64,000 bases of DNA from assembly GCF_932274485.2 (NCBI RefSeq), contig NC_065881.2:48246702-48310701 (forward strand), given 5' to 3'. The DNA comes from Patella vulgata. Its lineage: Eukaryota > Mollusca > Gastropoda > Patellidae. The position numbers and the translations under genes were made by a program. Numbering within the stretch: position 1 is the first letter of the stretch; each line of letters opens with the position of its first letter. Positions 11,853 to 23,743 of this stretch are shown in pieces. The notes under the pieces are model-generated. The model had not been told where the DNA came from, made no database searches, and saw nothing but the letters and a program-made list of their open reading frames with translations.

Positions 11853-14265
11853 CCTGCCTGGCAGCCGCTGGTTATACTAGCACAGACAACTTTACTGCTG
11901 GTGGGCATATTGTGGGACAAACAATCCCCAATGTATGTTGAAATGGGTTGAAGTTATTGATTTTGATATTATTTTGTGTTTGCTTAAAGACAAAACACTC
12001 ACATATTTTAAAAGTCAATTATGTGTACATGTACTATATTAATGTAAAGATGTGTTATTATATAATTAAGAACATCTGATAACAAAAAAAGAGCTTCATG
12101 AAGACTGGTCTCCCCAGTACAAAAAATATAACACAATTATTATTACTGTGTTTTTCTAAGAGAGATAAAGATGATGTGATATAAATCAATGTAAACTTTA
12201 AACTTAGCATAATTTAAATTAGAATTAATCAATTTTGATTGTGCATGACATGTTGGGCTTTATATACACAAGTATAATTCTGCAGAATGTGATGTTCCTA
12301 ATGTTAAAAATAGTAGGTAGTATTAGACTCTTAGACTTTTGCTCTAAGTATGTTCAGAAATTCAGTTAGTTGGATAAATATATAATAAAGTTTGGGTTAT
12401 TCATTAAATGTATTTAGAAAAAATGATATGTTTGTGTGATACAGCTAGATAGGGTATTTAGAAGAAGAGTTAGTTTGTGTAAAATGCTAGGGTATTTATT
12501 TTTCTATGTTTCAATGTTGATCATAAATGAACTATATGCAATTACTGTTTGAGGTAAATTTTGTCATAGTATTTTAGCTATACATGTGACATATATTATA
12601 TTTTTATAGTATTAATTTAATTACCAGTATATATTGAGAATAGATATTAGAGTTGTGCCTGGTCTGATTTTAGTCAATATAATTCTGTATACATAATATA
12701 CATTTTTCTATGCATAAATTATTCTTGTTTCCATAGATAATAAAATGTCTTCCTTATAGAATATTAATGTTACAGCAAAGCAGATTGCTCATAAATGAAC
12801 TTTTAATAAGACTGTTTTAAGCGAATCCAAGCACCAAAAAAAAAAAAATGCATAAAGAATGAACTGACTGGAAAAGATGACCTAATTATTATTACCTTTA
12901 TAAATTGAGACTATAGTATAATAGATGGTTGTGTGAACTCAGTAGAAACTAAGTAAACTGTAACTTAAATTAGAACTGAAGTAATTCGCCTTGATAATTC
13001 AGATGGGTTTTAATGTCCATTCGAGCACACTTTTCGATAATCAGAATCAAGAAAATTTCTAATTTGTACTACAATTATTATATTTTAAACTCTTAATTTT
13101 AATTTTTATAACATAATTTTGTTTGATTATTTATGGATATTAGTTATTTATTATTTTATTTAAAAGAGGCCAGAGCTTCCTTAGGAACCAATCTTTTATT
13201 ACCCTTTTTTTGTGGTTATGGGATCTTCAGGTATTAATAATTGTTTACTTAAACTTTATTAGGAATTTATATGAAAAAATCAAAAGTTTATATTATAGAT
13301 TTATTTTAACAAATTATTATTCCTGTTTAATTCTGTGATTCAGTCTTTATTACTTCTTTGTTACTGTTTTCCTATGATTAATGTTTTATGAATTAAGTAC
13401 TAATTATTTAGATAAACATTATACTATATTTTACAATGTATTCTAGTTTCTTTGATTATACTTGGCATATAACAGGTACTTGTTATGAAGGATCTGCTTC
13501 TTATCTTTCATTTGTCTAATAAGGAGGTGGGTACTGAAGTGAAGTCACATTCATTTATTAGCTTGCGTGGGGGACCGTCACAAGACTAGGCTCATACCCC
13601 AAGTCTGTTCCTCGAGTTCTCTTACCTGGCATTTATCATCAGTTGCTGAGCTAAGAGTCAAACACAATTATCTGACTTTTGACCAAAATATTAATAGTAT
13701 AGGAATTATTCATAATCTCTGTTTTTGAATTCTGACAAATCATTTTGATATCAGCCTGCCTAACAATGTGCGTTTTATACAGTTTACTTGGGCTCAAGAC
13801 CTCTGTGCAAATGCGGACTATTTAATTATACAATGTTAGTCTCACAATGTCCTAGTTTGTGTTGAATGGATGCAAAACTGTTTAACTCTGATAATCTGAT
13901 TATGTTTTGGAAAAAAAACCCAAAAAACCTTAAAGTGCCCATACTTCTTTAACATGGGCACATCAGTTATTTGTATAAATACATACACCATTCTTCCATC
14001 ACCCAGTTAATGCCAGGTAGTTTGGAATAAACAATGATAAAATGTCTTATTCATGAGCGTACACCTCATGGTTACAAATCCAAATATACATTCAATGGTT
14101 TCCGTTTTAACTCTAATTTCAAATCAGTTATGTTCCGCAAAATAAGCCAGCAGTCTCAATCGAATGCAAATTTCTAACGCCTGGTTATTCCAGTCTACAT
14201 ACTCCGTTTGGTTTGGTGCAATATGTCTAGCCTCGTTCCTCGAGTCTCTTGCTAGAACTGGGGCT
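11853..14265. other. AT-rich intergenic DNA
   Basis: No gene or element with definable ends. A weak SINE-body fragment lies near 13,790-13,890 (TGTCCTAGTTTGTGTTGAATGG). The rest is low-complexity A/T sequence. Confidence 0.45.
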
Positions 14266-14269
14266 GAAA

Positions 14270-14460
14270 CGCATTATGGTACACGATTCGTGTACCAATG
14301 GTAAAATGTTTATTTTGTCTTAAATATTGGATATCAGAAGTCCATCTTTTTTTGGTAAGATCACAGCATCAATGTTGATTTAAATTGACAAATAATTTGT
14401 GTTTTCAATGTTGAAGATTTTGGATGATATTGAGTTAGAGACTTAGCTACTTTAAATGTA
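14270..14460. repeat. Copy of the ~200 bp interspersed repeat
   Basis: TCTTAAATATTGGATATCAG, then AATTTGTGTTTTCAATGTTG and GATATTGAGTTAGAGAC match the copies near 3.5 kb and 26.6 kb. It abuts another repeat at 14,460. Confidence 0.5.
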
Positions 14461-14832
14461 TCACCGTTACACCCTAATGACAGTTGAGTTCGAAAATCGA
14501 ATCGAAACTGTCTGACAAAATAATGGCCGCTCCTTGTACGCAAATAGTAAAAAGTATGTAATATCAAGGTTGTGGACTCTCTGTAGAAGTCACAATTTTT
14601 ATCCGATTTTGATGAAACTTAAAATATATTTTTATATCCCAAATATCTCAATCCATTTCTATATTTGCCCATTTCAGACCATAACTTCCTGGATTATGGC
14701 CCCTGGTTGTACAAAAATAAAAGAAATGGGGTTTAGAGTTTTTAGCAGTGGGAGGAAACCGGAGGACAGGTAGAAACCGACGAGGTTGGACAGGACTCCA
14801 CTTCTTGTCACATACAACATAAATCACTCCAT
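14460..14832. mobile_element. Fragment of a hairpin-family repeat joined to a reverse SINE fragment
   Basis: 14,460-14,725 carries the internal monomer of the hairpin-ended family (GTCACAATTTTTATCCGATT at 14,589). 14,725-14,832 is a reverse copy of the TCTC-tailed SINE (AGCAGTGGGAGGAAACCGG, then ACTTCTTGTCACATAC), probably inserted into it. Confidence 0.55.
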
Positions 14833-14922
14833 TACATAAGCTTTCACAACTATAAACAGACACTGAGAGTATCAAATGACAAAAGAAGTTTCACTTTATT
14901 TTTAAAAAAATGCTCTCTTTAC

Positions 14923-15317
14923 TTAAAGATTCATTATGGGAGATAAGATAAAGAGATGGCAGTTCTCGCTATAATAGTTAAAAACTAGATAGTGTAAAGG
15001 TAATTTGCTGAAAATTTCAGTCAAATTGATCCACTATGAGCCGAGAAAGAAGCGGGTGAATTTTTTGCATAGTCTCGGTCATCATTACTAAAATCATTTA
15101 TATAAACAGCATAGTCTCGATTATCCACTTTTTCTGATTTAATTATAGCGGCATATAGGAATCTAATCCAGCCAACATCGAAGGCTAGCCTTGACATCGA
15201 GAGTTTATTATGGTCTGGATAAGTTTATTAATGTCTAATTGATAATTTAGATAACATTTCAGGCCTAAAGAAAGACTTGTAATAAGCAGATTTTGCTCTT
15301 GCATAACGCATGTTTAA
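14923..15317. mobile_element. TTAA-flanked MITE, young subfamily copy
   Basis: TTAAAGATTCATTATGGGAG at the left and GCATAACGCATGTTTAA at the right. It is almost identical along its length to the copy at 44,467-44,872, which suggests recent activity of this subfamily. Non-coding. Confidence 0.75.
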
Positions 15318-15361
15318 GTGGATAAAATGAGTTTTATATCGTGTCTGAGGAATTAGTTGTT

Positions 15362-15762
15362 TGAAGATACATTATAGCTAGGAGATTAGATAAAGAGCTG
15401 GCAGTTTTCACTATAATAGTTAAAGACTAGATGATGTAAAGGGAATTTGCTGAAAATTTCAGTCAAATTGATCCACTCTGAACCGAGAATTTAGCAATTG
15501 AATTTTGGGCCTAGCCCTGATCATCATTACTAAAGTAGATACGATAAAAACATAGTCTTGATTATCCATTTTTTTTTATTTAATGAGCAGCAGCAGCAGA
15601 TCGGGTTATAATCCAGTAAATATCACAGGCTAACGATGACATCAGGAGTTGATTATGGTCTGGATAAGTTAATTAATGTCTAATTAATAATTTAGAAAAC
15701 ATTTCAGGCCTAAAGAAAGACCGACAATAGGCAGATTTAGCTCTTGCATAGTGTATGTTTAA
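15362..15762. mobile_element. TTAA-family MITE, second copy of the cluster
   Basis: GAAGATACATTATAGCTAGG to GCATAGTGTATGTTTAA, with the usual interior (CAGGCCTAAAGAAAGACC, GATCATCATTACTAAAG). A half copy in another arrangement follows at about 15,813-15,910. Confidence 0.7.
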
Positions 15763-15923
15763 TGTCTTGAAAAACCTGTTAAAAGTATAAAATTAAATGC
15801 CAAAATACAGAATTTCACTGAAATTTCAACATATTCATTTTTCATTATCTATTTTCAAACTATTATTGAAAGGACAATTCTTTATTTATAGCTTACATAT
15901 TGCATCGTTAGAAATAATGAGAA

Positions 15924-16330
15924 CTTAAAGATACATTATGTAAGATTTAGATAAAGAACTAGCCATTCTTCCTATAATAGTTCGAAAATAGATGATGTAA
16001 AATGAATAATTTGAAAATTTCATTCAAATTACTCTATTGCAAGCGAAGATATTAGCCTTTGAAGGTTTGAGTCGGTTTGACAGACGTGTGCAATAATTTC
16101 AACCACCGTACTGGTTGATCGAAGCTAAGTTTCGGTCCTCCATATTTGATTAAATCAAAGTATCGCTGAACCATTCTAATCTATTTAATATCGGAGAAAT
16201 CTAATGCCATCGAGAGTTGATTAAGGCCTGGATCAGTTAATTAATGTCTAATTAATACTTTAGAAAACATTTCAGGCCTAAAGAAAGACCTGCAATAGGC
16301 AGATTTAGCTCTTCCATAATGTATGTTTAA
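15924..16330. mobile_element. TTAA-family MITE, third copy of the cluster
   Basis: TTAAAGATACATTATGTAAG at the left, CATAATGTATGTTTAA at the right, both TTAA ends present. It resembles the older 2763-3134 copy in its left half (CTTCAAAGGCTAATATC equivalent) more than its neighbour. Confidence 0.75.
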
Positions 16331-16734
16331 ATGAGGTCCTGTTTGTCAGCAGATAATGACATTACAGCTCAGATTGTTAGACTTAAATTTTTTTCATGTA
16401 TGGCATAAAGAAACATGTAGTTTAATTTGATCTGTTGTCATTTGATCCAAGTTCCAAAATTCTATTATGAGATCTAACTGTTTATAATTGATCAAACTAA
16501 ATCTTTTATAAAATAAACTGAATGATGATTTAATACAATTCCTAATACAATTTAACAAACAATCAATCTATATCCATTATGTAATGTAACAATACACTCA
16601 TTCATAGAACACCTAAACTATAAAATTCATGATATAATCAGTAATCATATCTTGTTTATAACATCTTGTATAACACATATTGATCAATATATACAGCACA
16701 GAATATTTTATTTTGCGAATAACATGGTAATTTC

Positions 16735-16885
16735 ATGGTTATCTGAGCAATTGTCAGGGTTCTTTAACATGCATGCCAATGTGTACACAGGTGAATCTCG
16801 TTTTTTTGTCCCATCCGAACGTTTAGGCATACTTTTCTTGTCAGCCCCGCAGGTACCTCCCCAGGCAAGTGAGAACCAGGTTTGA
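16735..16885 (-). mobile_element. Fragment of the ATTTC-tailed tRNA-SINE family
   Basis: Reverse-strand match to the middle of the SINE at 45,691: CATGCCAATGTGTACACAGG and GTCCCATCCGAACG. Head and tail are missing. Confidence 0.55.
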
Positions 16886-16889
16886 ATAA

Positions 16890-18495
16890 ATTATTTTATG
16901 ATGTGAATAATAGTTTTCTAGTGTTCCAGTTTCAATATATTCATCAGGTTCATTACTATAAATTAAATCTATAATTATTGTACCGACATCAGTTGTTGGG
17001 CTAAACTATAAACTGGTGCAATTCATTCAGTTTTCTGTAGTCTCCACTGTTTGCTTGAAATAAAAATCACCTAAAATGACAACACATTCTTTTTCAGCTA
17101 TTCCTGATTGTGCATTGTTAATAGCTGTTATCAAGTCGACTGTAGAAATCTTGTGGGGTTTATACAGGCCTAAAATATGTATTTTTTGAACAGATTCATC
17201 ATGTTCAATAGAAAAATCAAACTAATTTCTACTTCATGTAAATTTACATACTGCACGCAGCGACCCATCTACGTCATACTTCCCAGAATGTGACACTGCA
17301 CTGATTATCCGCCATTTAAAACGATCATGTGATCATTTTGGGGCGGGACTTATATCGATTCGACACCGCTTTGTTTAGACAACAAAGTAAAAATAACCCA
17401 CGCACGTGTGTTTTATGTAAACACGGCATGTCGCTGACACTCGCGTAAAAGTGATATATAATATGTGCTATGGGTAATATTGCAATAAACTCTTTACCAT
17501 TGTAAACTGTCTTTAGAGTTTCAATCTGTTTATTTTTCAAAACAAGGTTAGATACTCCTAAATTTGTTTTCGCAAACAAAACCGCCTCTGTGAAATTATG
17601 TTTCATGGGCGCCGCCATATTGAATAATTAGAGGACTATTTTGTGATTCGGCTTTGATTAGTTTGACATCTTTCATACACACAGCGGCTAAATAAACATA
17701 TTTAATTTCATTCAATATGACAATAGAAGAGAAATAAATACTTTTAAAATTTTCTAAAAGCATACTCAGTGTTTTCGCCTAAAATCGTCGATGTAGGAAT
17801 TTAAATGTCGGTTAATAATTAGGGCCTATTCTCAGCCGGAGCTAGCTGTAGATAGGCAGCCTAAGTTTGGGATGGTAAATTTACAGACTTTAATTCATGG
17901 GTTTTTTTTATTTTCAACTTTTCAGTTCTAATATAAACAGCTATACCATGATTTTGTTCTTTTCAGTGACGGCATCATTTCTGAACAATGTAAATCCAGG
18001 TATATCGTATATATCATTAGTTTCCTTTTTTAATCTAGTTTCTGATAAAATGATTATAGAGGCCTTTTGTAAGCTACTGTTACATTTAACTATTCTATGT
18101 ATTTCTGAAGGGACCGAACATTATAGTACATGATTACATATATTGTTCGTTCGTTTCAAACGAGGTTCAAAAGCCACGAATCTCATTTTCTTTCTGCACG
18201 CAATAAGGATTTCATTTCTTCCTAATTCACTTCTGTACTAATTTTAATTTTTTTTCCCACACAGATTTGCAATATTCAAGTCTTCTAATGTCTTTACTCT
18301 GCTAAGCCCAACATAATGAACATGTGTCATTTTCCGACCATCAAAATCTACAACCACTTCATCTAAAGTGTTGCCTTGGGATCATTGCAGTTTTAGCGAC
18401 AGATGTTCGTAAGGGAATTTGAGTCCTCATCAGTTCCTCAGATTTAAATTTACCAATTTTTATTTGACAGGAAAAAGGTATGAAGTCATTCGGAT
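16890..18495 (-). mobile_element. Helentron-like relic: PIF1-type helicase end followed by AP-like endonuclease
   Basis: Reading the - strand: a helicase stretch at 18,494-18,240 gives DFIPFSCQIKIGKF, IPLRTSVAKT and, in another frame, QGNTLDEVVVDFDG with VHYVGLSRVKTLEDLNI, the last helicase motifs of PIF1/Helitron proteins. Next, 18,107-17,886 gives ASIIILSETRLKKE and DIPGFTLFRND, the N-terminal part of a DNase I-like endonuclease. After an insert, 17,235-16,890 gives ECVVILGDFYFK and GTLENYYSHHK, its C-terminal part. Helicase followed by endonuclease is the known order in Helentrons (Rep-Hel-EN). Frameshifts and stops break it, no Rep part is seen, and it is inactive. A LINE endonuclease is the alternative, but the helicase upstream argues against it. 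Confidence 0.65.
17325..17618 (-). pseudogene. RecQ-like helicase N-terminal fragment
   Basis: A 97-codon frame starting ATGGCGGCGCCC. Residues ~15-49 (FAKTNLGVSNLVLKNKQIET, then VYNGKEFIAILP) match the start of RecQ-family helicases, where a Q-motif-like KxxQxEAL precedes the Walker A loop. The frame leaves the family exactly before the expected P-T-G-x-G-K-S, so no ATP-binding loop exists and the remainder is unrelated sequence. It lies inside an insert that interrupts the Helentron-like endonuclease. It could be a captured first exon or a gene relic. It is not a working helicase. Confidence 0.55.
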
Positions 18496-18586
18496 GATTA
18501 ACTTTAGCTGCTTGAGTGTCCACAAGATTTTTTAAAGTGATCAAGGGCCATATCAGAAATTGTTGAAAATCAAAAGGCTTCATCAT

Positions 18587-19065
18587 CTGATGACCTTACA
18601 CACTGTGTATAAATTTAAAGTCAGTTGGATATTTACTTTAGCCTCTAGACCATCTACAAGATTTTTCAAAGTGATCAAGGGCCATAACTCTGGCTGAAAA
18701 TCAATAGGATTCATTGTCTTATGACCTTAAACACAGTGTACAAATTGTGCACTCCGGACTGACGACAATATACAACCTCAAATCAATGTGGCCATTTAAA
18801 AATTGGTTTCGACCAGTACCTCGAATGTATGAGTTTAACCCATTTTGGGGTATATTCTAGGATCACCAGGGCCACACCCAGGGAATGAACCCTGGCAGAC
18901 ACCGATTTGTGTACATCCAAGGTTAGTATGTAGATGGCTACATGGTTAGATATTGGTCTAGGTTCGACCCACTGGGCTCTTGGTCTAATATAAACCTATA
19001 TTTCAAGTTTCGTCAAAATCGGATAAAAATTGTGAACTGTAGAGTGATACAAAATGTGGGCGTAT
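18587..19065 (-). mobile_element. Hairpin-ended tandem-repeat element, truncated copy
   Basis: Ends at the right with AAATGTGGGCGTATAAAAA, the reverse complement of the family left terminus. The interior (AAAGTGATCAAGGGCCATAA, then CACAGTGTACAAATT) matches the 10,850-11,000 part of the element at 10,777. Its first monomer adjoins the helicase relic. Confidence 0.55.
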
Positions 19066-20200
19066 AAAAATACTACAATATGAGATTATGAAGAATTCTT
19101 TTTATTGAAAAAAGGTTAGAATATGCTTAATGCTAATACATGCATCATTGAAGATTGTGAGCTTATAAGTGGATACACTTTTTTGTAAAAAAAAAAGATG
19201 CAGAATATCACAGAGTAAAAATAAATGTTTACACATCAGACTACAAGTTAACACAATAAAACGAGAAAAAAAAACCAAAAAAAAAACCATGTCAAAAACT
19301 ACAAATAAATAGAAGAGGTGTATAAATTGTAAGTTGGGTACTTAAACATTGGGATCCACAACATGTACATGTACTAAATATTGGCTATCTGTCATCTTGT
19401 CATATAAATAAAATTGGTGGTTAATACATGGGATTTAAGGACACGAATGATACTGGATATTATCTAACTACTAACCATGGTGTATAAATAAATATTAATA
19501 CATATTTTTATGACTTTCTGTATAATGGTCCATACATACTTAAACAGGTATATCAATATGACTATATAATATCTATATGGTATACACAATCTGTCAAATA
19601 GTGTCAATATAGTACATCACAATATTCTCATATTTATTTCTTTTATTGTAGATCTTTAAAATATGATTGTACACATTAAAATGTATATCAGGACTGCAGA
19701 GTCGAAATGTTGTATCCCAGTTTAGCTAATTGGTCTGGAGAGTTACAATTAAAATAAACTGTGGTTAAGAATCATGATTTTGTACCAAAATGTTGTCAAA
19801 TGTTGTGTTTCTAGCCTAAAATCATATTTCAGTAACAATTAACAAGATATACACCATTATAAAGCTTCAATGCAAACAGCAAAAGAATTACATGACATAA
19901 ATCTGAGAAAGACTATGCATACTGTCTGAGAATATTAACACAACAGAAGATCTATATACATATATCATAATCATTTCTTCAACCATCTTCACTCTTATCA
20001 ATATAGAATTAATAATATTTCAATTACGTGTTAAATGCACTAATATAAATTCTTATTACAAACAATGTGCTTTTAATTTGTACTGGTATATGTCGTACAT
20101 ACTGTTTAGGATTCTTAATAATATTGAAAACTCGATTTTGAAAAGAAAATGTAAAATTGAACTTGAACATATTATGGGCCTGTGTAAAGTACACAGGATA
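19066..20200. other. AT-rich spacer
   Basis: No gene recognised. TTTTTATTGA at 19,098 would read as AATAAA on the - strand, so a very long 3' UTR of the PEAK-type gene could in principle end here; nothing else supports that. Confidence 0.3.
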
Positions 20201-20204
20201 GGTT

Positions 20205-21555
20205 TCCAGGCAACGAAACATACGCCCACAGCAGCTAAATTGTCCGAGCGGTCGACAAGGGTTGCCGCATATTTATTCTTTTGTAGGTAATTGGATCATA
20301 CAGATCAGATTATATTTTTTGTTGTTTGAAGGTTCACAAGGTTCTACAAACTGGAATAAGGGCCTTAACTCTGGAAGTAATGCACAGAAAATTTTGAAAC
20401 TTGACAGGCTTTTTCATTTTACTAATTTAAATAATGCATATAAATTTCATACAGATCGTATGATAACTTTCATCAATTGAGGATTAACAAGGTTGAACAA
20501 AGTGAAACAAGGGCCATAACTCTAGAAGTAATTATTGTTAATTGCTCAAATTCGAAAGGCTTTGTGGTTTTCACTGATCTAAATGATGTATATAAATAAC
20601 TTTTGGCGTTAGAGCGTTCACAATGTTCAACAAAGTGAAACAAGAGCCATAACTCTAAACTAAATAACTGAAAATTACTGAAATTTAATAGGATTCTTCT
20701 TTTTACTAATTTAAATGACACATATAAATTTCATACAGATCAGCAGATAACTTTAAATGTTAGAGCGTTCACAAAGTGCAACAAAGTGAAACAAGGGCTT
20801 TAACTCTAGTAGTAATAAACTGAAATTGCTGAAATTCAATAGGATTCTTCCTTTTACAAATTTAAATGACGCATATAAATTTCATACAGATCGGCAGATA
20901 ACTTTAGATGTTAGAGCGTTCACAATGTGCAACAAAGTGAAACAAGGGCCATAACTCTAAAAGTATTTAAGGGAAATTGCTTCTTCGTTTCACTAATTTA
21001 AATAGTGCATATAAATTTCACAAAGATCGGATGATAACCTTTGGTGTTTGAGCGTTCACAAGCTCAATAAAGTGAAATAAGGACCATAACTCTAGATATA
21101 ATAAACGGAAATAATGCACATAAATTTCACAAAGATCGAATGATAACCTTTGGCATTTGAGCGTTCACAAGGTTTAATAAAGTGAAACAAGGACCATAAC
21201 TCTAGACATAAGGAACGGAAATTGCTGAAATTCAATAGGCTTGATGGTTTCAATAATTTAAATAATGCATATCACTTTCACAAAGATTGGATGATAACTT
21301 TTGGTGTAAGAGCGTTCACAAGGTTCAACAAAGTGAAACAAGGGCCCTAACTCTAGACGTAATAAACGGAAATTATTGAAATTAAATAGGCTTCTTTATC
21401 TCACTAATGTATATCAATTTTAAAACAATCGGATAATAAATTTTGGTGTTAGAGCATTCACACGAAATTGTGGACGATGGACGGACGGACCGACCGACAG
21501 ACGGACTGGGGCGACGGCAATATACGTCATACGTCTACATTTCCACATGGGCGTA
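20205..21555. mobile_element. Hairpin-ended element with ~150 bp tandem monomers
   Basis: The left end has GGTTTCCAGGCAACGAAACA then TACGCCCACAGCAGC; the right end has CACATGGGCGTATAAAA preceded by a GACGGACGG-type tract. About eight monomers repeat GTTCACAAGGTTCAACAAAG, AAGGGCCATAACTCT and TGCTGAAATTCAATAGG at ~110-155 bp spacing (starts near 20,330, 20,484, 20,616, 20,768, 20,919, 21,053, 21,163 and 21,313). The terminal GTTGCC-A-GGCAAC palindrome is degraded here. Confidence 0.7.
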
Positions 21556-23743
21556 TAAAAACACAAAGTACAAATGCAAAATCTACTACCATATGAACTA
21601 AAATTTATTAACTCCATTTTAATTCTATGAGATTTTTGTTCATGTAAGATCACCCTTACATCTTGTTTTACTCAATCCAAATAAACAATGACAGATGGCA
21701 AATGAACAATGATGACTAAGAAGATGACCGTGAAAATTTTAATTTTTTAAACCACTTTTTTTTTATCTTTTATAGTGTAACTAATAACTATTAGCAGCCT
21801 CTTTGTCATCAATAAGAGAAACCTTAAGAAAGAACAGGCCAAGACATCAGTTACGGTTCATTGAGTTTTTAGTCAATGGTTAATACAAAAACCTTTTATT
21901 TTGATGAAATATTTGGAAGGATGTTTAACTCACAACTCATTGATATAACATTTTGTTAAATCTGAATATAACAAAAATATAAATGTATCATATTGCACAG
22001 AAACTATAGACAAACATTGATACAGTCATTACAATGAATCATACAATACATATATCATACCAGTAAAATGTGTAGTTGTGACCAAGAAATACAAATAACA
22101 CCGAACTCTGTGTATGTCAAATTTAAGCATTTGATTTTGAAATTAACTTATTTTGATGGCCAATGCATCTAACAAAGAAACTTAACAGGAAAAAGTCAAT
22201 AGATAAAAAAATGAACAGAATCTTGGATTTGTTAACAATGTATTCTGTTAAGATATAAAGTGTTACATACATATAGCTTAAAATGGTATTATTAACCATG
22301 ATAAATTTTTCAAGGTAAAAAAAATGTTACCTGATTTTATAAAGATTAGCCCATACTAATGTGTTTATCATGGATTTTTCTGACTTTCCATAATAAATCA
22401 CATAAACAGTTGGTCACTATGTAATTAAAGAAACAGCTTTTAATTCTTAAACATTACTTTGGCACACTGATTGCAAAAATGCTCTAGGTCTCAAGTCTTG
22501 TCTATGTTAAATTTAAATTCTCTGGCAGCGATATTGGTGAAAGAACATTTTGATTAATTTCCAACTCCTTACTCCTTTTTCTCCAAAAGCTGGCCTTAAC
22601 TATCATTAAGCAAAGCATCATTACAAACACAGAAGATCAACTAAGCATTTTCACCGCATATATTATGACACTACAAAACAATCTAGATGTATAAAATGTA
22701 ATAATCATAAGTTTCTTCATTCCTCTATTATTTTTATCCAACATCATTCCTTGCGGGCTTGCACATAATAGTAATACATACATTATTGGTGTAAAAATAC
22801 AAACTACATGTATAAATTTTATACACACATTGTTGATACCTTAATTATTAAACTATTTATAACATAAATGTCATAAAGCATAAAAATCTTGTTTCATTAA
22901 AAATATAAATACAACACTCAGTAGATTTGGCCTATGCCTTGAAACAAGACCTAGAAATCTATTCAACATTATACCTTTTTTTTTTACATAATTTTCCCAG
23001 GCATTATTATCTCCCCTTGTTCAATTTAACACAGCGATGGAATTGTTGACACTTTTCGCATGGTTTAAATAAGAATTACTACATCCCACAAAAGTTATGT
23101 TTACTGACTAAAATGATGCCTTAAAATTATAAAAGTTTTTTGGCACCCTAACAATATACAAATTTTGGTAACAACACCAACAATCTGATGTTTTGAAGTC
23201 AGAATCGACAAAAAAGATGCAAGGAGGTAACTGAAAACAGGACTAAAGTGATCCAATGATCACTTGGTTTAGATTGCACATTATACCAACAAGTATGCAA
23301 AAATGAAATAAAAATCTGAAGAAGTTGATAACAGCTTCTATTAATATTAGTCTACAAATTAAACAGCTGACTATCATATATACATGTGATTCCAATATAT
23401 TATTCATCATTCACACATTTAAATGACAATCTTGTGAAATCTATTCTTTAAAAAACATAAACATAAATACCATGACAACAACCATCTAAATATTCTAGCA
23501 CCATTATGATATTAATATTTAAAAATACTCTTACTTTTTTAAAAAGTCTGAGATATTTTTCATGAAGAAATGAGAGTAATTACAGAACTATATACAGGTA
23601 TAATAACAAACAGTTCATTTACAACACATTGATTCTTTACTTAAAACATTAATCGTGAAGTAGATCACTTTAAATATTCAGAAACACACCATTTTTGAAT
23701 CATAAACGTAAACAAAGAAATCTTGATAGGTAAACAACATAAA
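21556..23743. other. AT-rich region downstream of the PEAK-type gene
   Basis: Adjoins the stop codon of the - strand gene and probably includes its 3' UTR. No close AATAAA on the - strand was found in the first few hundred bases. No repeats with clear ends. Confidence 0.35.

Noticed and set aside
16652-16885. 77-codon frame
   Set aside because: It lies across a reverse SINE fragment and the end of the endonuclease relic.
17325-17618. A working RecQ helicase first exon
   Set aside because: The frame diverges just before the Walker A loop, and no downstream helicase exon is present on that strand.
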